Shown piece by piece: positions 45,465 to 54,407 of a stretch of 64,000 nucleotides of DNA (within the stretch, counting starts at the first letter, position 1; each line of letters starts with the position of its first letter). The position numbers and the translations under genes are program-made. The stretch is taken from contig NZ_JANIOF010000001.1 of NCBI RefSeq assembly GCF_024733555.1, positions 682,001-746,000 on the forward strand, written 5' to 3'. The notes below the pieces were generated by a model. The model saw only the letters and a program-made list of their open reading frames with translations, made no database searches and was not told where the DNA came from. The DNA is from Paenibacillus sp. SC116 (GTDB taxonomy: Bacteria > Bacillota > Bacilli > Paenibacillales > Paenibacillaceae).

Positions 45465-46556
45465 ACCTTTATAATAGCGACAAAAAGTTTAAGACACATC
45501 GACATTGTACCTAAACTACAGATTGGGGAAGATGAAGGCAAGTCGGCCCTGCTTAATATGCTTGGCGTATGCGGCTATATCCCATACAAAATGGGATCGG
45601 CCGCGGCGGCTGTACAAGTGGTAGCGGCGTATTGGTTAAGCTGGACCGCTGCCGCCTTCTGTATGGAGCTGGAGAAGCAGTTAAAGCGGGGATTAGCGAC
45701 CGGTTATGCCGAGCTGGAGGAAAACTCCCAACGACTGAAGGGAAGGCTTATGGTAACGAAGCGCCTCCAATATAATGCAGCCGATAAGTCACGGGCTTAT
45801 TGCAGTTTCAATGAAAGGACTCACGCCATCCCTTTAAATTTTTTTTATAAAACCTTGGTAATCCTGAAACGGAAGGTGTTGGATCCTTCAATCCGGAAAA
45901 AGTTGCTGCACCTATGCGGGTGTTTTGAGGAGTTAGACGTCCCGGGAAATGTGAAAGAGTTGCTTAATCAGGTGCACTTTGACCGACAGACCTCCAGATT
46001 TGAACCAGCCTTCCGGTTAGCGAAATTGATGCTATCCCACATGTCGGTACTACACAGGGGAGCGAAAGAGGAATGTTTCTCCTTCTTGTTCGAAGTGCAT
46101 TCGCTCTATGAGATGTATGTCGGCCGTGTCCTGCAGCAGATGACATTAGGAAGAGAAGCCGTAATTCGGCTTCAGCATAAAGAGGTTAAGCTGCTCAGAA
46201 ATGAGGACTCTGGTCTGGATAATATTCAGCTGATCCCCGATATGGTCTTGGGAGAGCGGCAGGTAAATGGGGAATATGTCTGGACTTTAATAATGGATAC
46301 GAAATGGAAGGAGATTACCAAGTATCAGCAAGGTGATATCTATCAGATGTACGCCTACGTGACGGGATACCCAGATGCCAGAAGAGCCGTTTTACTGTAC
46401 CCTGCAATGGATGAAGCGGCTTACGGCCGGAATTGGACCTTGGCAGCCAACTCAAGGAAGCGAATTTGTGTACGGATGGTACGAATTACACATTGGTTAA
46501 AGACCCAAGAGGACTTACGAGGGATCATAGCTGAATCTGGATGGGAGGAGAAATAG
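45465..46556 (+). pseudogene. 5'-truncated McrC-like restriction component
   Basis: The frame opens after TAA at 45462 with THIDIVPKLQIGEDEGKSAL and LNMLGVCGYIPY, which is internal McrC sequence, so the N-terminal 70 or so residues and the start are missing; the first ATG is at 45558. The C-terminal nuclease domain is complete: IPDMVLG, LIMDTKWK and QGDIYQMYAYVTGY carry the PD-(D/E)xK acidic residues and Lys. McrC works with the GTPase McrB to cut modified DNA; no mcrB is present. It borders the transposon-derived fragments downstream. Confidence 0.78.
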
Positions 46557-46595
46557 GTTTAAGGGAAGATAAGTTGAGTGAACGATGTAGCAGAC

Positions 46596-46650
46596 AATGG
46601 ACAACAAATAGGCCTATTACATGAGCGTGCCTATTTGTTGTCCATTATTT
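46596..46650 (+). terminator. Long hairpin after the McrC fragment
   Basis: AATGGACAACAAATAGGC (46596-46613) and its exact complement GCCTATTTGTTGTCCATT (46629-46646), an 18-bp perfect stem, followed by ATTTC. A terminator or a transposon-end-like relic. Confidence 0.65.
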
Positions 46651-46699
46651 CAGTTATAAATTTAAGTTTCCCTTTCCCTCCCAAAGAAAACCTTCCAAC

Positions 46700-47326
46700 A
46701 TGAGAAGTCAGATTGTAAACTTGCTTATTGAACAAGGAGAGAAATCAAAATTACGTAGAGTCGTCCTCATAATTGATGAGGCACATCGTTTAACTGAGTT
46801 ACATTACAATTGGCTGATTGATATTTATAACGAGCTCGATCGTGCGAAGATTAGTCTAACTGTCATTTCAGTTGGTCAAGAAGAATTGTTGTCGCGAAGG
46901 ACATTCTTTTTAGAACAAAAGAAATCTCAAATCATTGGTCGATTTATGACAAAGGAGCATCAATTCTATGGTATTCGTACAATTGAAGATATTAAGTTTT
47001 GCTTAAAATGCTATGATCAGGTTTCCGAATATCCTGAAGGAAGCGGGTGGAGTTTTACACGATATTATTTCCCAAAAGCTTTCGAAGAAGGACATAGATT
47101 AGAAAAATGTGCAGCTGATTTATACAGTCTTTTTAAAGACATTCGGCGAGAATATGGTTTATCAAAAAGTTTAGAAATTCCTATGGAGTACTTTGCATTT
47201 ACGGTTGAGAATGCAATGAAACAAGGTTGTGCAGATGATATATACTGGCCGACACAAGACCTTTGGAAGAATGCTATTAAAGACTCTGGGTATATTGAAT
47301 CTGAAATATATATGGCTCTAGCTTAG
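46700..47326 (+). pseudogene. Truncated TniB/TnsC-like AAA ATPase
   Basis: 208 residues. VVLIIDEAHRLTELHYNWLI is the Walker B/helix of TniB-type transposition ATPases; ISVGQEELLSRRTFF is the sensor region. The Walker A segment and everything before it are missing, as the frame begins at the junction with the McrC relic. TniQ follows by 19 bases, matching the tniB-tniQ order of Tn5053/Tn7-like elements. The transposase (TniA/TnsB) is absent. Inactive by truncation. Confidence 0.72.
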
Positions 47327-47345
47327 TTTAAATAAAGGATGATTG

Positions 47346-48830
47346 ATGTCGATGAACGTTATTTGGAGAAAAGAGTGGATTCATCCATTTGAATCCCCAT
47401 GGTCCATTTTAGAAAAATTCGCTTTTGCCAATGTCCTAAGTCATAAAGAACTCGTAAGTGTAATCGGTAGAAGAGTAGGGCCAAATATGACTCCTTCATT
47501 TACTAGGTCTATGCGTAATTTAATTACATTACAGGGTGTAGGTAGTGATGCTCTTTCTAAATTTTTGAACTACAACCTCCATGCTCATAATAACGAATAT
47601 TTTGATTCACTTATTAGATGTGTAAGGACGAACTGCAATTACGAACAATATTGGCTAAAAAATAACCTGCATTGGTGTGTAGAATGCATGGAGGTTGGCC
47701 ACCATAGCCTCTGTCATCAGTTTTTGCTTATTGACTACTGTCCGTATCACAACTAGCAGTTAATTAATTTATGTCACAACTGTAAGCAGCAGATTCCGTA
47801 CTTGTTAGGTGAGGGTTTATCAGATGCATTTACTTGTAAATGTGGTCATCCATTGTTAGATCTTAGTACGAAATGGAGCCGATGGAGCCAAAGATTTAAG
47901 ATTCAAAACAAATCACTTACTAAGTGGATAATCAACAATACAAAAAATGCTGATCAGACACGTGGATTGCATTGGAGAATTATTAACGATCTTAGTAAAA
48001 GAAGAGTAAATTTCGACTTTGAACAACTGTTACTACCAAGTGAAGTAGAAAAGCAGATTCGATATGAATATTATATGGGAGAAGAATCGACTTAATCTTT
48101 CGACTTTAATAACACCTGGATATACAATCAAATCTATGACATTACTAGAGACGTATTTAAATCAATCGATAAATATTTACGTCGTACCTATACACATAAA
48201 CATAAGTCATGCATTAAAAGATTACATTGTTTATTGAAAGAACCTGGTGAGCCTTTTCCAGAGATTTGTCCCTACGCATATGCTTATGTCTTTTGGAAGC
48301 AATCCCTATTAAAATATCCACCATTTTACGAAAAATTCTGTGGTGCTCGTAAAATGAATGCTGTATATGATTTCACGATATCTACACCATTGTATGAAGA
48401 TGTTATTAGAGAGCTATACGATCAGACTATCATACACAGTGATTACTTTAGAAACTATAGTTTTAATGCGTTTAGATGGATGCTTGCCAAATCTATTGGG
48501 ATGATGTATCTAGATTCGTTTTATAGTTGGTATGATTCGGCCAAACAAGGAGCAAAGGGAGTCTATTTACCAAACATCCCCGAAAATCTCATTGTTGCAT
48601 TTGGATTTTCTACAAAAAACAAAAAAATTCATTTCCGAAAGATAAGAATTTCTGAACATAAACTAGACAAAGATTTAGTATGTCCATTCAATACTAAGAG
48701 TAAAAGGAAGGTCAGTCCTTCCGCATGTGAACATACTCCGTTAGCGTTAATAATGTTAAATCGCTCAAATAATACCGAACAACTTAAATACGTTAATGAT
48801 TATATTAGACGATTAAGTATGACTCAATAG
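47346..48830 (+). pseudogene. TniQ-family protein interrupted by two in-frame stops
   Basis: 495 codons in one frame from ATG 47346 (AAAGGA upstream). N-terminal TniQ opening WIHPFESPWSILEKFAFAN; zinc-binding region WCVECMEVGHHSLCHQFLL ... CPYHN and, beyond the first stop, LCHNCKQQIPY ... CKCGHPL. Stops are TAG at 47754-47756 (probably from CAG) and TAA at 48093-48095 (probably from GAA); the frame is otherwise intact and the C-terminal 200 residues keep normal composition. TniQ/TnsD proteins select target sites. The element has decayed by point mutation, not rearrangement. Confidence 0.75.
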
Positions 48831-48965
48831 AAGGAATTTCGAGCCAATGGATTAATCCTTTAGACCACTTATAAAGAAATAAAAAAACTGAGTAGCGGAA
48901 GCTCAGTTTTTTTATTACAAAGACTTTTGAGTTCTCTTAGTTATATGAAAGGTATACGAATGAAA

Positions 48966-49841
48966 CTAGTCTACTACGAAATCAATAAAAATCGGAACTC
49001 TCAACATTCCATTTGAAGTCCAGTTCCTTATCTTCACTTTAGCTTGGATTCTAGGTTCAATATATACGTATTCGTTATCTTCCTTGAAGAGGTTGGATTT
49101 ACAATAGTCCTCATAGAATTTTCTCTGAGCATTAGTCATACCGTATTGAACAATACCTGTTTGTTTGTATTGACCATTATCTAAACGTATAGAAGTTAAC
49201 CATCCTAAATCATTCTTATGATATCCAACTAAATAAACGGTGGTATATGTCCAATTAATTATTTTTAACCAGGAGCTAGATCTTTTTCCTGTATAAATGC
49301 TATCTTTTAACTTCGCAACCATTCCCTCCATGCTGTGTTTCTCAATATAGTCAAATAGAACAACTCTTTTATTTTCAAACATAGGAATAGTAGTGATTTG
49401 ATCAAAGCCTTCCATACATACTTGTGAAAGTATATCTTTCCGCTGGATCAAGGGTAAGCACCGAAGGTCTTGATTCTTATACCACAATATATCAAAAGCA
49501 ATGAAGGTAGCGGGTAGATTAGCAGATAATATATTAATCCTCGTACTGCTTTCAGTTTTAAGACGTTTCATGACCGATTCGTAATCGATTTTACCTGTAT
49601 TATTGCAAGCTATTTCTCCATCCAATACAACATCATGTTGCCAAGTAATTCTATGTAGTTCAGGATACTGACGGGTAACATTATTGCCATAGCGTGTATA
49701 TATGCTAGTTTTCTGATCAAAATGCGTTAATATTGCTCGATGACCATCTATTTTAGGCTCAAATATGTATTTATCATCATCAAATGGGTGATCATGCATT
49801 TCAAGTAGCATTGGTGAAAAACGAATAGTAATGTTACTCAC
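48966..49841 (-). CDS. ATP-dependent DNA ligase, LigD-ligase-like
   Basis: 291 residues from GTG 49841, or 288 from ATT 49832. Adenylation motif EPKIDGHR (nucleophile Lys30), then RYGNNVTRQYP, DGEIACN, FIAFDILW, EGMVAKLKDSIYTGKRSSSW and LKI, the six ligase motifs in order, followed by an OB-fold. Seals double-strand breaks with Ku in bacterial end joining. The ribosome binding site AAGGAG overlaps the GTG, so translation more likely starts at ATT 8 bases on, or at a later ATG. Divergent from the broken Ku gene. Confidence 0.85.
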   Translation of the reverse strand: MSNITIRFSPMLLEMHDHPFDDDKYIFEPKIDGHRAILTHFDQKTSIYTRYGNNVTRQYPELHRITWQHDVVLDGEIACNNTGKIDYESVMKRLKTESSTRINILSANLPATFIAFDILWYKNQDLRCLPLIQRKDILSQVCMEGFDQITTIPMFENKRVVLFDYIEKHSMEGMVAKLKDSIYTGKRSSSWLKIINWTYTTVYLVGYHKNDLGWLTSIRLDNGQYKQTGIVQYGMTNAQRKFYEDYCKSNLFKEDNEYVYIEPRIQAKVKIRNWTSNGMLRVPIFIDFVVD

Positions 49842-50005
49842 TCCTTATATTAACTATATTAAAATTCTTAACGTTAAAAATCAGCAATATACATAAGTCA
49901 TAGATAAAAGTGGTGTAATTTAAAGTGGTTATGTAGGGGAGATCTGTATAATTCATAACCAATACGGGAATAATAATGATATAAACAGGGAAGGGTAGAT
50001 AGGTT

Positions 50006-50852
50006 ATGCACACATTGTGGAAAGGTGCACTAAGTTTCGGTCTTGTTCATCTCCCCGTAAAGATGCACGCAGCAACTGAGGATAAAGATATTTCAATGAA
50101 ACAAATTCATAGAGCTTGTGGTGTACCAATTTCATTGCTTAAAACGTGCAATCAGTGTAATAAAGAACTTGCATCTACAGATCTTATAAAGGGATATGAA
50201 TTTCAAAAAACCAATATGTTTTTTTTGAAAAAGAAGAATTAGATGAACTTATGCCAGAAGTAAATAAAGAAATAAGAATTGTGGATTTTGTGAGTATCGA
50301 AGAAATTGACCCCATATACTTTCAAAAAACATATTATCTATCTCCTGATGGCCGAGCTGATAGAGGTTATACGCTTCTAATGGAGGCATTAAAAAATACT
50401 GGGAAAATTGGAATATGTCAAGTATCAATTCGTACGAAAACGAGTCTAGGTGCAGTCAGAGTTCTAAATAACTGCCTTGTCTTAGAAACACTGTATTACT
50501 TTATTACTTTGATGAAGTTAGACCAATTGAAGAAGTTCCTAATATACAGACAAATCCGGTAGTTGATCCTAGCGAGTTAAAAATGGCGCAATCTATTGTT
50601 CAGCATCTTTCAGTTTCTTTTGAGCATACCAAGTACCAGGATGACTATAGGAACCGGCTACAACAAGTGATTGCGAAAAAGATTCAAGGGGAAGAAATAC
50701 TAAAAAATGAGGTTGCTCATCCAAAAAGTAATGTTCTTGATTTAATATCTGCACTTCAGGCTAGTCTAGATGCTTTAGATAATAAAAGCAGCTCAAAGTC
50801 AATAAAACCAAAGGGGAAACGAAAGAAGGAACAAAATAGCATGATATCGTAA
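50006..50852 (+). pseudogene. Ku protein, two frameshifts
   Basis: Ku binds DNA ends in end joining. Three frames must be joined: 50006-about 50225 (LWKGALSFGLVHLPVKMHAA, CNQCNKELASTDLIKGYEF), 50226-about 50500 (ELMPEVNKEIRIVDFV, IYFQKTYYLSPDG) and 50503-50852 (YFDEVRPIEEVPNIQ, MAQSIVQHLS). The first shift is in a run of eight T at 50219-50226 (nine would keep frame); the second is an exact 8-base tandem duplication ATTACTTT at 50495-50510. The rest of the family pattern is intact and the C-terminus is Lys-rich. End joining here probably lacks this Ku. Confidence 0.85.
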
Positions 50853-50855
50853 ACT

Positions 50856-50893
50856 AAAAGTAGGACAGTGATAAAAAGCGATCCTGCTTTTGC
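50856..50893 (+). terminator. Terminator of the Ku gene
   Basis: AAAAGTAGGA and TCCTGCTTTT with one mismatch around a 16-base loop. Confidence 0.65.
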
Positions 50894-51500
50894 AATAAAT
50901 AGAGTAGAAGTGAACCTAATATATATTAATCCTCTTAAACCTACTTATTTCGTTGGATAAATTCCGAAGGTAGGTTATTTGTTATGCAGTCACCATGTAC
51001 ATTTAAGAAATACAATCATAAGTGTTCATTGAGACGATCACTTATGATTGTATTTGGGTGGAGATTTGATTTAAGTATAATGTGCTTAACTGACCAGCAT
51101 AAAAACGTAAAGAAGCCAGACAATGAAGTTTAAGGTTAGCTATAATTCTTAATATGATTCTTAAAAGGAGATTGCACACAGGAATGTCGTCAACTTCTTG
51201 TCATCCGACACATATGAACGAGAGTTGTAGTATAAGGGCTTTTCATTTGAATATGACATGTGTACAAAATACGGGTTTTGTGAAACAGTGTTAAGTGGCT
51301 TAAAATAGACCCTCGTTGATTGGCTCTATTTTAAGCCACTTTTTTAATTTATGCGTTATGCGTATATCTATGTTGTTTACCATACCATCTTTATCTTTAA
51401 TTAATGCTGGCTGCTTTAGATTTTTTCTACGTTTTGTTTCAACATTCATGTAGTTTTGTATGTAACGTTTCACGTAAATTTATAGATTAACTCTGATCAT
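50894..51500. other. Intergenic stretch with two long hairpins
   Basis: A perfect 17-bp stem AAATACAATCATAAGTG/CACTTATGATTGTATTT at 51008-51055, and the terminator at 51294. No gene supported. Confidence 0.5.
51294..51350. terminator. Strong hairpin terminator
   Basis: AAGTGGCTTAAAATAGA (51294-51310) and TCTATTTTAAGCCACTT (51326-51342), 17 bp perfect, then TTTTAATTT. Confidence 0.75.
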
Positions 51501-51674
51501 TTATTCGTGCTGCACACTGGCTGATGCTAAAATCTTATTGTTCATCATTTCATTTTTGATTTGAGCTTTAATCTGAACTCGCTTCATATAAAGCCATTTT
51601 TCAGACTTAATTATCATTAAGCTTGCTTCAACAGTTTCAAAATCTTCTTTTTCGAAAGCGCTTACTTTAATCGA
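51501..51674 (-). pseudogene. Fragment of an unknown gene
   Basis: On the minus strand a frame of 57 codons without a start reads IKVSAFEKEDFETVEASLMI, IKSEKWLYMKRVQIKAQIKN, EMMNNKILASASVQHE and stops. Composition looks coding; the family is unknown. Confidence 0.3.
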
Positions 51675-51812
51675 CTATATATTGGGCCACTCTAGTATTT
51701 AGAATAACCCAATAATAAGCATCAACATACATCAATAGTTCTTTCACATATACTTACTCTTGAATTTACACGTACTACACGCGCTCTAATAATCCCTCCG
51801 ATTCACGATGCA

Positions 51813-52469
51813 TTACAAATAATCCACGCTATAAAGCATTAATAGCACGCCAACAATGCACATGATCCACGAAGCTACAGAACTAGAATTTTTAGTAAAT
51901 TGTTTCTGCATGTATGTTAATGGCCTCTGTATGGCTCGACCTAAAAGTACATATAACAAGTACAAAATCAATGCCGGGAGCACCATGACTACATTATAAG
52001 CTATTAAAACCGGGAACCACTGATACCAGACTACTCCTGCATTCGTCATAAGCGCAATTGCCGTGAAATAAGGAAATGCCGTTCCAACCTCTACAAGCGA
52101 TGTTGTAACTCCTAATGCTACCATTGCAGATTTGCTCTTTGACTTTGGATTTGTTATTCGTGACTTTTTGCTCTTGGGAACATAAAAACTCCAAACAAAC
52201 AAGATCCCACCTACAATAAACAGGAACCAGCTAACTACACGATTCTGTAAAAACGATGAAAACACTTCAAAAAAGATACCAAATCCAATCTTGAGAGCCA
52301 CACCAACACTAAAATAGAATCCAATCACGGTCATTAAATAAATGATTAGTCTCGATCCTAATTTCTCTTTTTCAGTGAGAAGTAAGTAAACGGTTACGCC
52401 TAATATGGCAGGACTCAGAGTATCCAAAAGGGACAATCCACCAATCATCACCAACAGCTCGGTATTCAT
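51813..52469 (-). CDS. GAP/Sap-family membrane protein
   Basis: 218 residues, six membrane helices. LLDTLSPAILGVTVYLLL and TTSLVEVGTAFPYFTAIALM fit the GAP (Sap, LysE-superfamily) proteins, thought to export lipids, peptides or small molecules. A basic loop (YVPKSKKSRITNPKSKSKSA) divides the halves. Its ATG overlaps the stop of the MerR gene by four bases, so it is co-translated and most likely the export arm of that regulator's response. Confidence 0.82.
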   Translation of the reverse strand: MNTELLVMIGGLSLLDTLSPAILGVTVYLLLTEKEKLGSRLIIYLMTVIGFYFSVGVALKIGFGIFFEVFSSFLQNRVVSWFLFIVGGILFVWSFYVPKSKKSRITNPKSKSKSAMVALGVTTSLVEVGTAFPYFTAIALMTNAGVVWYQWFPVLIAYNVVMVLPALILYLLYVLLGRAIQRPLTYMQKQFTKNSSSVASWIMCIVGVLLMLYSVDYL

Positions 52470-53242
52470 GTTCCCTCACCTAATTGAGTGTCTCTTTCTC
52501 CATCGCTGGATATAAAAATCTCGTATGCACGCTCCATATATTCCAGAACCTCCGGCTGAATGGGATACAAACCAAGTTGTTCAGAAGAATCTGGACATTT
52601 TCTCACTTCCCATAGTTTATTAATAAATTCGTCTTCATTTTCAAATTCCTCTTTTTGTTTTTCTAGCATTCTTCTTATCACATTTTGAACACATGGTGAT
52701 GAAGGTTCCTTACATGTATGGTATTTGGTAAGCAAACCAATGAGCCCTATCCACTCCATGGATTCAGGATTTCCACCATTCATATTGGGAAGGTTTCTCC
52801 ATGATTCAAGCTCTACATCACTAAATATGGCTTTTTTGTAATGCTCACGTCTCTTCTTGTCCTGCATCGTTAACTTGATCAGCTTCTGTATTGCCCCTTC
52901 CTGATTTCCCTCCTCAACCGTAATACCACTTAGTAAGGTTCGTATCGTTTGCTCCATTTCTCTTAATCGTGCTTGTTCGTCCAATATATAAGTTAATTGT
53001 TTGACTAACCCGGCGTTCCAGTTCCAATCCGGTTGTGTCAGCATCTCTTTAATATCTGAGATTCGATATCCCATGCTTTTATAAAATTGGATCTGCTGCA
53101 GCTTTTGAAGATCTTCTTCGGTATACAGCCTGTGACCACCTTGCGTTTTAGCGGAAGATGCCAGTAATCCGATTTGATCATAGTAACGGAGCGTTCTGGC
53201 GGTAGTATTCGTTAGATTCGATACTTCATTAATATGAATCAT
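52466..53242 (-). CDS. MerR-family regulator
   Basis: 258 residues; ATG with GGAGG upstream. N-terminal DNA-binding domain INEVSNLTNTTARTLRYYDQ, GGHRLYTEEDLQKLQQIQFY, MGYRISDIKEML, then a dimerisation helix and a C-terminal effector domain of about 150 residues with four cysteines or so (YHTCKEPSSPCVQ, RKCPDSSE). It sits between a small membrane protein and the GAP protein, all on the minus strand. Two MerR-type promoters lie in the upstream region. Confidence 0.9.
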   Translation of the reverse strand: MIHINEVSNLTNTTARTLRYYDQIGLLASSAKTQGGHRLYTEEDLQKLQQIQFYKSMGYRISDIKEMLTQPDWNWNAGLVKQLTYILDEQARLREMEQTIRTLLSGITVEEGNQEGAIQKLIKLTMQDKKRREHYKKAIFSDVELESWRNLPNMNGGNPESMEWIGLIGLLTKYHTCKEPSSPCVQNVIRRMLEKQKEEFENEDEFINKLWEVRKCPDSSEQLGLYPIQPEVLEYMERAYEIFISSDGERDTQLGEGT

Positions 53243-53267
53243 TGTATAAATGCCTCCGTTTCACAAA

Positions 53268-53408
53268 TCACTTTTCAAACATCGTAAATTTAATTAAATA
53301 GCCTACTCCAAGGCCAATGCATACTGCTGGTAGTGGGTTGTCGATCAAAAGGCCGATTCCTGCACCAATGATTACACATCCGTATATAATCATGTCATCT
53401 TTCTTCAT
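53268..53408 (-). CDS. Small membrane protein, 46 residues
   Basis: ATG at 53408 with AAGGGGTG upstream. The sequence MKKDDMIIYGCVIIGAGIGL, then LIDNPLPAVCIGLGVGYLIK, gives two short membrane helices; it ends TMFEK. First gene of the minus-strand merR unit, 25 bases before the regulator. Function unknown; its position makes it a target of the MerR protein. Confidence 0.65.
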   Translation of the reverse strand: MKKDDMIIYGCVIIGAGIGLLIDNPLPAVCIGLGVGYLIKFTMFEK

Positions 53409-53461
53409 GCTCACACCCCTTTTTTAATCACATTTGCATCCAAAGTATAGTAACAAAGTTT

Positions 53462-53492
53462 ATTATAATAAATGACGTAACGTCAGTTTCAA
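53462..53492 (-). promoter_or_regulatory. MerR-type promoter, minus strand
   Basis: Read on the minus strand: TTGAAA (53487-53492), a 19-base spacer, TATAAT (53462-53467). The spacer holds the perfect palindrome TGACGTAACGTCA (53473-53485). An over-long spacer with a centred palindrome is the hallmark of MerR activation. Confidence 0.85.
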
Positions 53493-53531
53493 GGTTTAAT
53501 TTAGATTTACATAAAAAAAATGATTTAGGGC

Positions 53532-53562
53532 TTGAAGTTGACGCAGCGTCATCAGCTATAAT
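53532..53562 (+). promoter_or_regulatory. MerR-type promoter, plus strand
   Basis: TTGAAG (53532-53537), a 19-base spacer, TATAAT (53557-53562), with the palindrome TGACGCAGCGTCA (53539-53551) in the spacer. It drives the lipoprotein gene and mirrors the minus-strand promoter. Confidence 0.85.
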
Positions 53563-53591
53563 GTCAAATCATATATAGCTGAGGTGATACT

Positions 53592-54257
53592 TTGAAAAAA
53601 CGGTACAGATTCCCCCTATTGGTCATCATGTTATTTTTGATTAGTGCGTGTTCTTCTGTTGAAAATGAGGAGACACAAATGGTTTCACTAAAGGATATAC
53701 AAACCATTTATATCAATCATGGAAGTACAGCACTTCATGTTAGTTCCTATGATGGTGAGGATCTTAAGACCTCCTTTATCGCTTATGATGACGGTCCAGG
53801 AATCAAACTCGACAAAAGTAAAAGTGAACTCAACATATCCTTGAAAAGTGATATTAGCCGAATGTTAAACCTCAAAGATAAGCCAGAACTCTTCGTTCAA
53901 ATACCTTCACAATACGAAGGAAGAGTCATCATCAAGGGTTCTTCAGGACAAGTTAATATTCAGGATACGAACGCAGAAACGCTTGAGGTCAGAGGGAAAA
54001 GTGGCAATATTACGATGGATTTCTCAGAAATAAAGAATCATATTGATATATCTGCAACTAGTGGAAATGTCCTGCTGAAATTAGAAAGAAAAGATTCCAA
54101 TGCTAACTGGCACCTTCAAACTAGCAGCGGGAAGCGATCCATTGCTTTTCCATTAGATAATCATACATTTACAAATAAAAAAACAGAGGGTCAAACGGGA
54201 GATGGGACCTATTCCGTACAAATGAAAACATCATCGGGAAATATAACAGTTAAATAA
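53592..54257 (+). CDS. DUF4097-like lipoprotein
   Basis: 221 residues; TTG start with GAGGTGAT upstream. Signal peptide with lipobox LISAC at about residue 20, so it is anchored outside the membrane. The mature part is a repetitive beta-roll (IKGSSGQVNIQDTNAETLEV, RGKSGNITMDFSEI, ATSGNVLLKLERKD, TSSGKRSIAF), the SGxVxI pattern of DUF4097 adhesin-like proteins. Controlled by the MerR-type promoter just upstream. Probably part of the envelope response with the GAP protein. Confidence 0.8.
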   Translation: MKKRYRFPLLVIMLFLISACSSVENEETQMVSLKDIQTIYINHGSTALHVSSYDGEDLKTSFIAYDDGPGIKLDKSKSELNISLKSDISRMLNLKDKPELFVQIPSQYEGRVIIKGSSGQVNIQDTNAETLEVRGKSGNITMDFSEIKNHIDISATSGNVLLKLERKDSNANWHLQTSSGKRSIAFPLDNHTFTNKKTEGQTGDGTYSVQMKTSSGNITVK

Positions 54258-54261
54258 TTCA

Positions 54262-54339
54262 CTGTTCAACAAGCTTCATAATCGCCGCCGTGAGTACCAT
54301 TTTGCTCGTTGAAGCTATGCCATACGTTTCCATGAAAAT
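54262..54339 (-). pseudogene. Fragment of a beta-lactamase-fold serine hydrolase
   Basis: On the minus strand: METYGIASTSKMVLTAAIMK, LVEQ, stop. It matches [22 protein letters not shown] of the intact gene at 57431-59563, including the SxxK active-site motif. A leftover of a second gene copy or of a recombination event. Confidence 0.7.
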
Positions 54340-54346
54340 ATCCGCA

Positions 54347-54394
54347 CAAAAAATACTGCCCTATTTAGTCAATAATGACATCACAGGGCAGTAT
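54347..54394 (-). terminator. Terminator of the phosphatase gene
   Basis: On the minus strand ATACTGCCCT pairs with AGGGCAGTAT (54353-54394) and is followed by TTTTTTG. Confidence 0.85.
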
Positions 54395-54407
54395 CGTAGA
54401 AAGCTAG

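Noticed and set aside
46596-46646. 18-bp inverted repeat read as a complete insertion-sequence end pair
   Set aside because: The arms are only 15 bases apart with no gene between them, and no target duplication is visible; it is better explained as a terminator.
50219-50226. Programmed ribosomal slippage at the T-run in ku
   Set aside because: A second, independent 8-bp duplication also breaks the frame, so decay or sequence error is more likely than programmed recoding.
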